64,000 nucleotides of DNA from DASTFY01 sp963813375 (GTDB taxonomy: Bacteria > Actinomycetota > Acidimicrobiia > Acidimicrobiales > Ilumatobacteraceae), in the NCBI GenBank assembly GCA_963813375.1, contig CAWEYT010000010.1, positions 124,001-188,000 on the forward strand. The letters run 5' to 3'. The notes below the pieces were generated by a model that worked only from the letters and a program-made list of their open reading frames with translations, was not told the DNA's origin and did no database searches. Below, in pieces: positions 1-9,128 of this stretch (positions within the stretch are counted from its first letter, which is position 1; every line of letters begins with the position of its first letter). The translations under genes were made by a program, and so were the position numbers.

Positions 1-538
1 CGACCATCAACAATGACGCCCTCAACTACGTCGGCAACCAGGGCCGAGCGAAGGGCGCGGCGTACTTCTCCCGGCTGGAGGGCTCCGTCTTCAGCCGTGG
101 CAAGGTCTACTTCTGCTCCACGCAGGGTGGTGGGCCGGCCGAGCCGGGCCTGATCGACACCGTGCAGGGCTGGGGCAACGGCTGCGGGCAGATCTGGGCC
201 TACGACACCCGCCGCGAGTGCTCACCCTCGTGTACCAGTCGCCGGGCCCCGACACACTCGACTTCCCCGACAACGTCACGGTGCGGGGCAACCGCAAGAC
301 GCTCGTGCTGTGCGAGGACAGCACCATGGACAACTACCTGCGGGGCCTGACCCCCGACGGGCGGCTGTCCGACATCGCCCTCAACCGCTTGTTCAGCTCC
401 ACCGGCGTCAACCGCTGGAACGACGAGTTCGCGGGGGCCACGTTCGACCCCAGCGGCCACACGCTGTACGTCAACATCCAGGCCAGCCGGGGCATGACGT
501 TCGCCATCTGGGGGCCCTGGGCCAAGATCGGCGTCTAG
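1..538 (+). CDS. PhoX-like (DUF839) protein, C-terminal part
   Basis: This is the 3' end of a gene that begins outside the window. In frame 3 it reads through short motifs such as NNDALNYVGNQGRAKGA and GWGNGCGQIWAYD, which are typical of the DUF839/PhoX secreted phosphatase family (beta-propeller, calcium/iron dependent). Near position 215 the frame changes: the part after DTRRE continues one frame over with LTLVYQSPGPDTLDFPDN and runs to TAG at 536-538. A single missing base in GAG-TGCTC restores one continuous family-like sequence, so a sequencing deletion is likelier than decay. The family acts in the periplasm or outside the cell; the substrate here is unknown. Confidence 0.8.
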
Positions 539-553
539 CCCCGTCGGTTCAGC

Positions 554-1024
554 TCAACCCTCGGTGGGGACGCCGCCGGGGTCGAGCTGGGCCAGGAACA
601 GCACGCAGCGCTCGGCTTCGTCGGCCTCGCCGATGCGTGCCGCGGCGTCGCCGAGGCCGCGCAACGCCCGCAGGAAGCCGCGGTTGGGCTCGGCCTCCCA
701 GCGCACGTAGCCGCTCCCGCGCCATCCGTTGGCCCGGAGGCGGTCCAGCCCGCGGTGGTACCCGACCCGGTAGCAGGCGTAGGCCTCGACGTCGTCCCGG
801 GCCAGGTCGCCGAGCTGCGCCCACGCGTCGAGGTAGCGCGGCCAGCGGGCCACGACCTCCGACACCGCGTCCCGCCGCTCGTCCGCGGGGCGGGCCAGCG
901 CCGCGGCCAAAGCCTCCCGAGCCGCGGCCGGTTCGACATCGAGGACCGTGGAAGGTGGACCGCTGGCGGTCAGGTTGACCGGGCGCCTTTCCTCGTCGGC
1001 GGCTTCGCTGTCTGACTGGTTCAT
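554..1024 (-). CDS. DUF3151 family protein
   Basis: This encodes 156 aa, starting at the ATG 1022-1024 (MNQSDSEAADEE). The conserved part has RWPRYLDAWAQLGDLA, YACYRVGYHRGLDRLRANGWRG and the C-terminal FLAQLDPGG, which I recognise as the actinobacterial DUF3151 family of unknown function. No signal peptide or membrane segment is visible; the acidic N-terminus is variable. The start is supported by a TACCGT box 7 nt upstream, which suggests a leaderless mRNA. It is transcribed divergently from the small membrane protein at 1077 and converges on the PhoX-like gene. Longer open frame upstream of 1024 is antisense to that membrane protein and is not part of this gene. Confidence 0.78.
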   Translation of the reverse strand: MNQSDSEAADEERRPVNLTASGPPSTVLDVEPAAAREALAAALARPADERRDAVSEVVARWPRYLDAWAQLGDLARDDVEAYACYRVGYHRGLDRLRANGWRGSGYVRWEAEPNRGFLRALRGLGDAAARIGEADEAERCVLFLAQLDPGGVPTEG

Positions 1025-1031
1025 GGGCGGC

Positions 1032-1037
1032 ACGGTA
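1032..1037 (-). promoter_or_regulatory. Leaderless -10 box for the DUF3151 gene
   Basis: TACCGT on the minus strand lies 7 nt (GCCGCCC) before the ATG of the DUF3151 gene. The TANNNT-to-start distance matches actinobacterial leaderless promoters, and there is no Shine-Dalgarno sequence. Confidence 0.55.
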
Positions 1038-1063
1038 CCGCCGGACATCCGGCGCCCGGATCG

Positions 1064-1069
1064 TAGGAT
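1064..1069 (+). promoter_or_regulatory. Leaderless -10 box for the small membrane protein
   Basis: TAGGAT lies 7 nt before the ATG at 1077. It forms a divergent pair with the TACCGT box at 1032-1037, so both genes would start from a 52-bp intergenic region. Confidence 0.55.
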
Positions 1070-1076
1070 CGCCCGG

Positions 1077-1355
1077 ATGGTCGCCGCTCTCGACGCCGAG
1101 CGCGTGGCGACCCTCGGAGTCCTGCTCGTGCTAGGGATCGCCCTGCTCGGGATCGTGGTCGCCGGCCTCGCCCGCGCCGTTGCGGTGAAGGTCGTGGCGC
1201 TCGCCGTCGCCCTCGGCCTGATCGCCGCGGTGTGGTCGCAGCGCCAGGCTCTCCAGGACTGCGTCGAGCGGGTGCAGGACACCCTGGCCGACGGCGGCGA
1301 CGGGGCCGCGGCCTGCCGGTTCCTGGGCGTCGATGTCGACGTCAGGGCGCCATGA
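1077..1355 (+). CDS. Small membrane protein of unknown function
   Basis: This encodes 92 aa, with two hydrophobic segments at about residues 11-32 (LGVLLVLGIALLGIVVAG) and 36-52 (VAVKVVALAVALGLIAAVW), followed by a short polar tail containing two cysteines (DCVER, AACRF). I do not recognise a family. The ATG at 1077 is chosen because a TAGGAT box sits 7 nt upstream and longer versions would be antisense to the DUF3151 gene. The last 14 nt overlap, tail to tail, with the hydrolase gene on the other strand. Confidence 0.6.
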   Translation: MVAALDAERVATLGVLLVLGIALLGIVVAGLARAVAVKVVALAVALGLIAAVWSQRQALQDCVERVQDTLADGGDGAAACRFLGVDVDVRAP

Positions 1356-2193
1356 GCCCCGACCCCGACACTCCCGGTCCCGATAGTGCGGCCAGGCGGC
1401 GCACCAGCTCGGCCAGCGCTTGCGGGTTCTGGAGGTGGATGCCGTGCCCGGTGCCTGGCACGTCCGCGAACACCACCCGCCCGTCCGCCGCCGGGGCGGC
1501 CAGGCGGTCGCGGAGGATCGCGGCGGCCCGCCGGTGGTGCGCCGCGCCGCTCTCCCCGCAGGCGAGGAGCACCGGCACAGCGATGGCCGCCGTGTCATAC
1601 GGAGCAGCACGGCGTACGTCGACGAGCTCGCCCACCAACGCTGCCCCCTCGGCCCTGCGCTCGGCGCGAGTTGCCGATGGGAGGCGGCCCCACAGCTCGT
1701 CGCCGATCATGCGGCGGACGAACATCTCGGCCGCCGCCTCGGTTCCCTCCTTCTCGGCGCAGTCGACCGCCTCGCTCCCGGCCGTCGCCTCGGGCCACCA
1801 CGGCTCCCAGGACATCGGCGGCTCGTAGGCCCCGACCGCGAGGATCATCTCCGGATGACGTTGGGCGGCCGCCAGCGCGATGTCGCCGCCGAGGCTGTGG
1901 CCGAACACGACGGCCGGTCGTCCCCGCAGCAGGGCGACGAGATCCTCGACGTTGGTCTCCACGTCGAAGGGACCGCCCAGGTCCCGTGAGCGCCCATAGC
2001 CCCGACGGTCGTAGAGCACGACGTGGAAGTCATCGGCCAGACGCCGGGCCGTGGCCCGCAGGCTGCTGCCGCGGTCCATCGAGCCGTGGACCAGCACGAT
2101 GGCCGGATCGGCCGCCGATCCGAACGTCGCCATCGAGAGCCCGCGGGGACCGGGCGAGAAGGCCGGCCGGGGGCCGCCCGGTTGCTCGCTCAA
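1342..2193 (-). CDS. Alpha/beta-fold hydrolase
   Basis: This encodes 283 aa with the alpha/beta hydrolase hallmarks: an oxyanion-hole region VLVHGSMD near residue 34, the strand-4 motif VLYDRRGYGRSR, the nucleophile elbow GHSLGG near residue 97, a late acidic strand LLACGE and the catalytic-His region PGTGHGIHL near residue 250. The cap region has PPMSWEPWWP. Substrate is unknown; these are cytoplasmic esterases, lipases or related enzymes. The TTG start overlaps the TGA stop of pyk as TTGA, so the two are probably translated together. It ends by overlapping the small membrane protein gene. Confidence 0.82.
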   Translation of the reverse strand: MSEQPGGPRPAFSPGPRGLSMATFGSAADPAIVLVHGSMDRGSSLRATARRLADDFHVVLYDRRGYGRSRDLGGPFDVETNVEDLVALLRGRPAVVFGHSLGGDIALAAAQRHPEMILAVGAYEPPMSWEPWWPEATAGSEAVDCAEKEGTEAAAEMFVRRMIGDELWGRLPSATRAERRAEGAALVGELVDVRRAAPYDTAAIAVPVLLACGESGAAHHRRAAAILRDRLAAPAADGRVVFADVPGTGHGIHLQNPQALAELVRRLAALSGPGVSGSGLMAP

Positions 2194-3625
2194 CTGACCC
2201 GCACGATGCGGAGCACGTCCGTGGCCCCATCGTGCTGGTCCGGTGCGCCCGCCAGCACCGCGATGAGATCACCCTCGTGGACGTGTCCGGCCGCGACGGT
2301 GGCCTCGACCACGCACCACACCAACTCGTCCGTGTCGTGGTACGTGCCCACGCTCATCGGGGTGATCCCCCAGCAGAGCGCCATCGCCTGCACCGTCCGC
2401 TCGGACGGGCGACAGACCGAGCATCTTGGTCAGCGGTCGGAAGCGGGCCATCGCCCGCGCGGTGCGGCCCGAGCGGGTGCAGCAGATGATGGCGTCGACA
2501 TCGATGTCGATCGCCGCCTGCCAGGCGGCGTGGGTGATGGCCTGCGTGATGCGGTCCGGCCCTTCCGGGAAGGCTTCGCGCTGCTCGCGGCCGAGACGGT
2601 TGGCCCACTGGGCGTAGCTGGCTTCCTGCTCCGCCCGCTCGGCGATCCGGGCCATGGTGCGCACGACGAGCGGCGGATCGTGCCCGATGGCGGTCTCCGC
2701 GGACAGCATCACGGCGTCCGTGCCGTCGAAGACGGCGTTGGCCACGTCGGACACCTCGGCCCGGGTCGGCGTCGGCGCCGTGATCATGCTCTCCAGCATC
2801 TGCGTGGCGGTGATCACCGGCACCCCGGCGGCCACGCAGCTGCGCACGATCGCTTTCTGCAGGTGGGGCACGTCCTCGAGGGGGCAGGAGATGCCGAGGT
2901 CCCCGCGGGCCACCATCACGGCGTCGGCCCGCTCGAGGATCGTCGGGAGCGCGGCCACGGCCGACGGCGTCTCCACCTTGGCCACGAGGAGTGGCCCGTC
3001 GTCTCCGGTCACCGCCCGCACGGCGTCCAGGTCGGAGGGCGACCGCACGAAGGACACCGCCAGGTAGTCGATGCCGGCGCCCCGCGACCTTGGCCGCCAG
3101 CTCCAGGTCCTCCGGGGTCGGGCAGGCCACCCGCACCCGGTCAGAAGGCAGATGGACGCCCGGCCGGCCCTGTGCCCGGCCACCGGTGATCACGCGCGCG
3201 TCGACCCCGTCGTCGTCGACGTGCGTGACGGTCAGCTCGATGGACCCATCCCCCAGCACGACGCGATCGCCGGACTCGAGGTCGTCGACGAGGTCGGGGT
3301 ACTCGACGGTGACGACCTCGGCGTTCGAAGGGCCGTCGCCGGGCACGAGGCGCAGGCTGTCGCCCTCAGCCAGGAACGCCCCGCCGTCCGGGAACTCGCC
3401 GGCCCGGACCTTGGGCCCCGGGAGGTCGGCCAGCACCGCGACCGGCCGGCCGGCGATGGCCGACCGCTCCCGGACGAGGGCCAGCCGGTCCAGGTGGTCG
3501 GCCACGTCACCATGGCTGAGGTTGAGTCGGAACACGTCCACGCCGGCGTCGAGCAACGCGTCGACCTGGTCGGGACCTGAAGACGTCGGGCCCAACGTCG
3601 CCACGATCTTCGTGTAGCGCCCCAC
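2190..3625 (-). CDS. pyk: Pyruvate kinase (two frame breaks)
   Basis: This enzyme converts phosphoenolpyruvate and ADP to pyruvate and ATP, the last step of glycolysis. The GTG start at 3625 gives GRYTKIVATLGPTS, the normal N-terminus; LNLSHGD and VAVLADLPGPKVR follow. Near 3085 the frame changes before AGIDYLAVSFVRS, VMVARGDLGI, ITATQMLESMI and AVMLSAETAIG (substrate and metal-binding segments). A second break near 2400 leads to ALCWGITPM and the stop at 2190. At 3085 a run of four G where three would keep frame looks like a one-base insertion. Joined, the product is about 477 aa, normal for the family. The downstream hydrolase starts on its stop codon. Confidence 0.88.
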
Positions 3626-3654
3626 GCCCCGTTCCTATCTCATCCGGCGCCTGC

Positions 3655-4946
3655 TTGACTGCCGGGATGCCCGAGGCGCAGTCCATCGAGTCCTTGTTCG
3701 CGTTCCTGACCGGCTCACCGTCTCCCTATCACGCGGTGGCCAGCGCGGCCGCCACCCTGGACGCGGCCGGCTTCGTCGCCTTCGACGAGGCGGAGCCATG
3801 GGACGGCGTCGCCGGTGGCGGGTACGTGGCCCGTGGTGGCGCGCTGGTGGCGTGGCGGGTGCCGGCCGCGCTGCCGGCGCACGCGCCCTTCCGCATCGTG
3901 GGCGCCCACACCGACTCACCCAACCTGCGGGTGAAGCCTCGGGCCGACACCGGGAGCGCGGGCTGGCGCCAGCTCGCCGTCGAGGTCTATGGCGGCGTGC
4001 TCCTCAACTCCTGGCTCGACCGCGACCTCGGCCTGTCGGGCCGCCTCGTGCTCGATGACGGCCGCGTCGTGCTCGTCCACGTGGACCAGCCCCTGGCCAG
4101 GGTGCCCCAGCTCGCCATCCACCTCGACCGGGACGTCAACGAACGCGGGCTGGCGCTCGACAAGCAGGTCCACCTGACCCCCATCTGGGGGCTGGGTGCG
4201 CCCGTGGAGGGGCAGCTGGCGGAGTTCCTGGCCGGTCAGGTCCCGGACCTCGACCCGGAGGGCATCGCCGCCTGGGACCTCATGCTGCACGACCTCACCC
4301 CGCCGGCGCGGCTGGGCCGAGCCGGCGAGCTCATCGCCTCGGCGCGGCTCGACAACCTGTGCTCGGCGTGGGCCGCCATCACGGCGCTGGCATCGGCTCC
4401 CGCTGCAGCCGACCACATCGGTGTGGTGGCCCTCTTCGACCACGAGGAGGTCGGATCGGGAAGCACGACCGGTGCCGCCGGCGCGCTGCTGGAGACCGTG
4501 CTCGACCGTCTCGTGCTGGCCCGAGGGGGGACGGCCGAGGACCGCCATCGAGCCTTCGCGGCCTCCTCGTGCGTGTCGGCCGACATGGCCCACGCGGTCC
4601 ACCCCAACTACCCCGAGCGCCACGAGCCCGGCCACCGGCCCCTGCCCAACGCGGGACCGGTCGCTCAAGGTCAACGCCAACCAGCGCTACGCCAGCGACG
4701 CCGTCACCGAGGCGCTGTTCACGCGGGCCTGCCGTGCGGCCGGCGTGCCCTGGCAGGTGTTCGTCGTCCCGCAACTCGATGCCCTGCGGGTCCACCATCG
4801 GGCCGCTGACGGCCACCCGCCTCGGCATCGCCACCGTCGACGTCGGCTGCGCGCAGCTGTCCATGCACTCGGCACGAGAGCTGTGCGGCGCCGAGGACCC
4901 GGAGCTGCTGGCGGCCGCGCTCGGCGCGTACCTGGCCGGGGCCTGA
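3655..4946 (+). CDS. apeB: M18 family aminopeptidase (two frame breaks)
   Basis: This is a zinc metallopeptidase of family M18 (aspartyl aminopeptidase-like), about 429 aa. Visible motifs are SPYHAVA, the metal ligand segment GAHTDSPNLRVKP, SARLDNLCSAWAA, FDHEEVGS, and after the breaks NANQRYASDA and MPCGSTIGP. The frame changes near 4665 (one extra C before CTCAAGGTCAAC) and near 4765 (one extra G in GTCGTCC). The start could be the TTG at 3655 or the ATG at 3667; neither has a clear ribosome site. It is divergent from pyk and ends in an inverted repeat shared with the convergent acyltransferase gene. Confidence 0.86.
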
Positions 4947-4963
4947 CCGTCGAGCTGATCGGT

Positions 4964-4983
4964 CAGGCGCCGGCGCGCGCCTG
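4964..4983. terminator. Inverted repeat between convergent genes
   Basis: CAGGCGC-CGGCGC-GCGCCTG forms a 7-bp perfect stem in the 41-bp gap between the M18 peptidase and plsC, which converge. There is no T-run, so it may act as a bidirectional GC-rich terminator or mRNA 3' end stabiliser. Confidence 0.4.
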
Positions 4984-4987
4984 GGCC

Positions 4988-5668
4988 TCAACTCCCGGCG
5001 CTGCGCCTGCGCGCGACGTCGAACAGGTGCTGCAGCTCGTCGTGCAGCGTGGTCGTCACCTCGGTCAGGGCCGCCCGGGGCACCCGCCCCTGGTCGGCAC
5101 CCGGGATGACGATGGGTGCGCCCACCAGGACGTGCACCTTGCGGGGGTAGATCAGCTTCGAACCCCTGGGCATGACCCGCTCCGAGCCACCGATGCCGAC
5201 GGGAACGATGGGGACGGCAGCCTTGGCGGCCACGAAGGCCGCGCCGTCGAAGAGGGGCTGCACGAGCGGGCCGCTCTTGCGCTCACCCTCGGGGAACAGG
5301 ACCAGCGGTTCGCCTCCCTTGAGCACGGCGATGCAGCGGACCAAGGCCTCCTTGTCGGCGGACCCCCTCGTCACGGGGAATCCGCCGAGGGCGGAAAGGG
5401 CCCACCGGGGGAAGGCGCGCTTCCACAGCGAGTCCTTTCCCATGTAGCGCAGGCGGCGGCGCGTCACCACCGACACGATCGGTGTGTCCATGTTGGAACG
5501 GTGTACCGGGGCAAGGACGAACGGCCCCGTGGCCGGCACGTGCTCCAGCCCCTCCACGCTCATGCGGAACCACAGCCGGCAGAAGCCCACACACACCGCC
5601 CGCGCCACGGCATAGAAGGCGCGCGCGGGCCAGGTGTCGCCGGCCATGGTGGTGTCGACGTCGGTCAT
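4988..5668 (-). CDS. plsC: 1-acyl-sn-glycerol-3-phosphate acyltransferase family
   Basis: This encodes 226 aa of the PlsC-type acyltransferase family, which adds the second acyl chain to lysophosphatidic acid at the membrane. The HX4D catalytic motif is HRSNMD near residue 58, the glycerophosphate-binding motif is FPEGER near residue 127, and PIVPVGI is the late conserved strand. A weakly hydrophobic N-terminal segment (AFYAVARAVCVGFCRLWF) could hold it to the membrane. It begins with ATG 9 bp after cmk, as in other actinobacteria where a PlsC-like gene follows cmk. Acyl specificity cannot be read from the sequence. Confidence 0.85.
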   Translation of the reverse strand: MTDVDTTMAGDTWPARAFYAVARAVCVGFCRLWFRMSVEGLEHVPATGPFVLAPVHRSNMDTPIVSVVTRRRLRYMGKDSLWKRAFPRWALSALGGFPVTRGSADKEALVRCIAVLKGGEPLVLFPEGERKSGPLVQPLFDGAAFVAAKAAVPIVPVGIGGSERVMPRGSKLIYPRKVHVLVGAPIVIPGADQGRVPRAALTEVTTTLHDELQHLFDVARRRSAGS

Positions 5669-5677
5669 CGTCCGATG

Positions 5678-6319
5678 TCAGGCCGGATCGGGCAGCAGGG
5701 CCACGATCCGATCCACGATCTCCTCCACGCCGAGGTCGGTGGTGTCGACGGAGACGGCACCGTCCGCCTCCGTCAGCGGGCTGTCGGCCCGTGAGGAGTC
5801 CAGGGCGTCGCGATCGGCGATCAGGGCGCGGGTCTCCTCGTAGTCGAGGTCGGCCGCCTCCTGGTGCCGGCGCTGCGCCCGCACGTCCTCCGAGGCGGTC
5901 AGGTACACCTTGAGCTCGGCCTCAGGGAACACGACGCTGCCGATATCCCGGCCCTCGATCACGCCGCCGCCGTGGTCGTCGGCCCACTCCCGCTGCCGCC
6001 GCCGCAGCTCGGCGCGGACGCCCGGATTGGCCGCCACCACGCTGACCGCGCTGGTCACCTCCGGCCCGCGGATCTCGAGGCTGGCGTCGACGCCGTCGAC
6101 GGTGACCTGCGAGTCGACCACCTCCAGCTCGAGGTCGCGCGCCACCGCGGCGACGAGCTCCTCCTCGTCCGGATCCATCTGTCGACGCAGCACGGCGAAG
6201 GTCACCCCGCGGTACATCGCTCCCGTGTCGAGGTAGTCGAGGCCCAACCGGGTGGCCAGCGCCCGCGCCACGGTCGACTTCCCCGAACCGGCCGGACCGT
6301 CGATGGCTACGACCCGCAT
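5678..6319 (-). CDS. cmk: Cytidylate kinase
   Basis: This phosphorylates CMP and dCMP with ATP in pyrimidine nucleotide salvage. It is 213 aa, near the usual 220. The Walker A loop is GPAGSGKST at residues 8-16, followed by YLDTGAMYRG, the CMP-binding segment VIEGRDIG and the LID-like READS-type region SRADSPL. The ATG at 6317-6319 is the obvious start; open frame further upstream only shadows aroA. It follows aroA by 26 bp and precedes plsC by 9 bp, so it is in the aroH-tyrA-aroA-cmk-plsC unit. Confidence 0.93.
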   Translation of the reverse strand: MRVVAIDGPAGSGKSTVARALATRLGLDYLDTGAMYRGVTFAVLRRQMDPDEEELVAAVARDLELEVVDSQVTVDGVDASLEIRGPEVTSAVSVVAANPGVRAELRRRQREWADDHGGGVIEGRDIGSVVFPEAELKVYLTASEDVRAQRRHQEAADLDYEETRALIADRDALDSSRADSPLTEADGAVSVDTTDLGVEEIVDRIVALLPDPA

Positions 6320-6345
6320 CGACGACCCCTCACGGGTCCCGCACG

Positions 6346-7638
6346 TTAGCCCGGGAGCGCCAGTCCGCCCAGAGCCGCCCAGTACCCCGGGAACGACTTG
6401 GCGACCACCTCGGGCTCGTCGATCTCGATGCCCGGGACGCGCAGGCCGAGCAGCGCCAACGCCATGGCCATGCGGTGGTCGTCGTACGTGCGGACGAGAG
6501 CGCCGTGCACTGCCTCGGGCTGCGGCCGGATCAGCAACCCGTCGGGCTCCTCCGTGGCGTCGACCCCACATCGGTTGAGCTCCGCCACCAGGGAACCGAT
6601 CCGGTCGGTCTCCTTGGCCCGGATGAAGCCGACGCCGGTGATGCGGGTGGGCGAGTCGGCGAACGCGGCGACGGCCGCCAGGGTGGGCACGGTGTCCGAG
6701 CAGTCGGCCATGTCGACGTCCAGGCCGTGCAGGCGGCCGGTCCCGGTGACGGTGATGCCGGCCGCGCTCCGCTCGACAGCCGCCCCCATGCGGGCCAGCA
6801 CGTCGACGAAGGCCACGTCCCCCTGGAGCGGCGCCGGCCCGAAGCCGGGCACCGTCACCCGCCCGCCGCCGAGCGCCGCCGCCGCCCACAGATAGGTGGC
6901 CGACGACGCATCCGGTTCCACGTCGTACTCGGTCCGGCGATAGCGGGCCGGTGCCACCCGGACGACGCGCTCGCCCACCTCGACGTCGGGGATGCCGAAG
7001 GCGGCCATCACCGCCGCCGTGATGGCCAGGTACGGGCGCGACACGAGCGTCGTGGTGAGCTCGATCTCGATGCCCGCCGATGCCGCGGGCGCCACCAGCA
7101 TGAGCGCGGTGACGAACTGGCTGGACACGTCGCCGCGCATCGCCACGCGGCCACCGGACAGCCCCGCTGCTTCGACCACCACCGGCAGGTGTCCCCACTC
7201 CCCCTCCGGCGTGATGCCGGCGCCGAGCGCCACGAGGGCGTCGTGCAGGCCGGCCATCGGCCGTGCCCGCAGGGCCGGCTGGCCATCCACGCGGTAGCGG
7301 CCGTGGCCCAGCGCGGCGAGCGCGGTGACGAAGCGCGACGTCGTGCCGGCCAGACGGGTCTCGAGCTCCATCGGGCCGGGCCGCAGCACGCCAGCCGTCC
7401 CGATGACGAGGATGTCGCCGGTCGAAGTGTCCCAGCGGAGGTCGGCCCCGAGGCGCTCGATGCAGTCCGCCATCGCCTCCGTGTCGTCCGACCGGCCGGC
7501 GCCGCGGAGGGTGCTGGCCCCGCTGGCCAGGGCGGCACAGACCAGCGCCCGATTGGTGATGCTCTTCGAGCCGGGCACCACGATCGTGGCGTCGGGTGGG
7601 TGGGCCAGGGGCTCGACCAGGTGGGGCCGGCTCGTCAT
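6346..7638 (-). CDS. aroA: 3-phosphoshikimate 1-carboxyvinyltransferase (EPSP synthase)
   Basis: This joins shikimate-3-phosphate with phosphoenolpyruvate in the shikimate pathway. It is 430 aa, with PGSKSITNRAL (residues 22-32), LAGTTSRFVTALAALG, SSQFVTALML, RAKETDRI and YDDHRMAMALAL in the expected order. In the first phosphoenolpyruvate-contact motif the usual LGNAGT is replaced by LAGTTSR, as in the class of actinobacterial AroA with AGT-type loops. It starts at ATG 7636-7638, 13 bp after tyrA, and lies between tyrA and cmk. Confidence 0.93.
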   Translation of the reverse strand: MTSRPHLVEPLAHPPDATIVVPGSKSITNRALVCAALASGASTLRGAGRSDDTEAMADCIERLGADLRWDTSTGDILVIGTAGVLRPGPMELETRLAGTTSRFVTALAALGHGRYRVDGQPALRARPMAGLHDALVALGAGITPEGEWGHLPVVVEAAGLSGGRVAMRGDVSSQFVTALMLVAPAASAGIEIELTTTLVSRPYLAITAAVMAAFGIPDVEVGERVVRVAPARYRRTEYDVEPDASSATYLWAAAALGGGRVTVPGFGPAPLQGDVAFVDVLARMGAAVERSAAGITVTGTGRLHGLDVDMADCSDTVPTLAAVAAFADSPTRITGVGFIRAKETDRIGSLVAELNRCGVDATEEPDGLLIRPQPEAVHGALVRTYDDHRMAMALALLGLRVPGIEIDEPEVVAKSFPGYWAALGGLALPG

Positions 7639-7651
7639 GGATCGCCGTCCG

Positions 7652-8737
7652 TCAGCTCAGGCGGCGCACCGACGGCCGGAAGCCCCGGGCCAGCAGCCCG
7701 CCCCGGAACAGGTCCCCCTGCGCGGCGTCGATCAGCAGGATCAGCACGCCCCGCTGACCCTCGGCCGAGTGGTACACCTCGAAGTCCGTCACGTTCACCC
7801 CGAGCTCGGCGGCGAGGGTGAACACCTCGGCGGCCGCGCCGGGGCGGTCGGGGATGGTGGTGCGGACCTCGGCCATGTCGGCGCTGCGGGCCACGCGGCC
7901 GGGGAGGTTGACGCGGGCGTCCCGGGCGCGGGTGAGCTCGCTGAGGAGGGCGTCGCGCTCGTCCTCGGCGACGGCTTGCCGGAGCCGGCCCAGGCGATCG
8001 ACGAGGGCGTCGAGCCCATCGACGATGGCCGGGCGGTTCTCGGCGCAGATGTCGATCCAGAGGTCCGGCTGTCCGGCGGCGATGCGGGTCATGTCGCGGA
8101 AACCGCCGGCGGCCAGGCGCAGCAGGGCGGCGTGCTCCTCGGACCGCTGATCGGCCACCGTCATCAGCGCCGCGGCCGCCAGGTGAGGCACGTGGCTGAC
8201 CACCGCCACCAGCGCATCGTGGCGGTCAGGGGGGAGCGCCACCACCTCGGCCCCCAGGTCCGACACCACCCGGGCCACCGTCGCGAACGTGGTGTCGGCC
8301 GTGGACGCGGTCGGCGTCAGCACCCAGACGGCGCCCTCGAACATCGTCGCGTCGGCGCCGTCGAGGCCGTCGAGCTCCGACCCCGCCATCGGGTGGCCGC
8401 CGCAGAAGCGCTCGTCGGAGACCGCAGCGGCCACCGGTCCCTTGACGCTGGCCACGTCCGTGACGACGCCGCTGGTGGAGGCCAGCGCCTGCTTGGCCAG
8501 GTCCGGCACCGCCGAGGCCGGTGTGGCCACGAAGGTGATGGATGCTCCCGGGTCGAGGCCCCCGGCGGCGATGGCGCCCATCCCGACCGCGGCGTCCACG
8601 CGGCCCGCGTCGGCGTCCTCGCCTCCCACCGTCCATCCCCGGGCGGACAGCGCCAGCGCCACGGAACCGCCCATGAGGCCCAGCCCCACGACGTTGGCGC
8701 GCCGCGCCTCGCCGCCGGCGCGGGTGTCGAGGTCCAC
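7652..8737 (-). CDS. tyrA: Prephenate dehydrogenase with C-terminal ACT domain
   Basis: This is an NAD(P)-dependent dehydrogenase converting prephenate to 4-hydroxyphenylpyruvate for tyrosine. It is 361 aa when begun at GTG 8735-8737, two bases after the aroH stop. The Rossmann motif is GLGLMGGSVA near residue 20, VTDVASVKG and FCGGHPMAGSE are substrate-side motifs, and SHVPHLAAAAL is the conserved helix. Residues about 290-361 (MAEVRTTIPDRPGAAAEV) form an ACT domain, which usually binds tyrosine or phenylalanine for feedback control. The frame stays open further upstream, but that part overlaps aroH and is not conserved. Confidence 0.9.
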   Translation of the reverse strand: MDLDTRAGGEARRANVVGLGLMGGSVALALSARGWTVGGEDADAGRVDAAVGMGAIAAGGLDPGASITFVATPASAVPDLAKQALASTSGVVTDVASVKGPVAAAVSDERFCGGHPMAGSELDGLDGADATMFEGAVWVLTPTASTADTTFATVARVVSDLGAEVVALPPDRHDALVAVVSHVPHLAAAALMTVADQRSEEHAALLRLAAGGFRDMTRIAAGQPDLWIDICAENRPAIVDGLDALVDRLGRLRQAVAEDERDALLSELTRARDARVNLPGRVARSADMAEVRTTIPDRPGAAAEVFTLAAELGVNVTDFEVYHSAEGQRGVLILLIDAAQGDLFRGGLLARGFRPSVRRLS

Positions 8738-8739
8738 CG

Positions 8740-9102
8740 TCAGTCCTTCAGGTCGGGGCGCAGCACGGTGGCGCCCTCCAGGAAGACGTGCCGCAACTCG
8801 CTGCGAGGGCGGTCCGTCTCCACGTGCAGCAGGATCCGCACGCACCGGGGCAGCGTGCCGGTGATCTCGAGCTCCTGGGCGCCGAGGAGCGGTACGTCGT
8901 CCAGCCCGAACTCCCGGGCCGCGGTCACAGGATGGAAGGAGGTGATGTCCGGGGTGCCCGTGACGACGACGCTGATCACCTGGTCGTTGTCGAGGCCGTT
9001 GCGCTCGTACAGCGCCGCCATGAGCGCCTTCACCCGCTCCCGGATGTGGTCGGGCGCGTCGAGATCGAGCGTGGTGGCGCCGCGCAGGGCTCGAACGGGC
9101 AT
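8740..9102 (-). CDS. aroH: Chorismate mutase, AroH type
   Basis: This encodes 120 aa of the monofunctional AroH-type chorismate mutase (trimeric barrel fold, as in Bacillus subtilis), converting chorismate to prephenate. Recognisable parts are VRALRGATT, the RERVKALMAALYERNGL helix, VVTGTPDI-SFHPVTAAREFG, VPLLGAQELEITG and CVRILLHVE. Having chorismate mutase and tyrA adjacent places two successive steps to tyrosine together. The ATG at 9100-9102 is preceded at 7 nt by TACCGT, so it seems to have its own leaderless promoter although it lies only 26 bp downstream of rluB. Confidence 0.88.
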   Translation of the reverse strand: MPVRALRGATTLDLDAPDHIRERVKALMAALYERNGLDNDQVISVVVTGTPDITSFHPVTAAREFGLDDVPLLGAQELEITGTLPRCVRILLHVETDRPRSELRHVFLEGATVLRPDLKD

Positions 9103-9109
9103 CGGGGGG

Positions 9110-9115
9110 ACGGTA
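9110..9115 (-). promoter_or_regulatory. Leaderless -10 box for aroH
   Basis: TACCGT lies 7 nt before the aroH ATG, in the short gap after rluB. The same hexamer at the same distance precedes the DUF3151 gene. Confidence 0.5.
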
Positions 9116-9128
9116 CCAGCGGCACCTG

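Noticed and set aside
4196..5794. A 532-codon plus-strand frame across the M18 peptidase end and plsC
   Set aside because: Only its short NANQRYASDA stretch is real (peptidase between two frame breaks); the rest is antisense to plsC.
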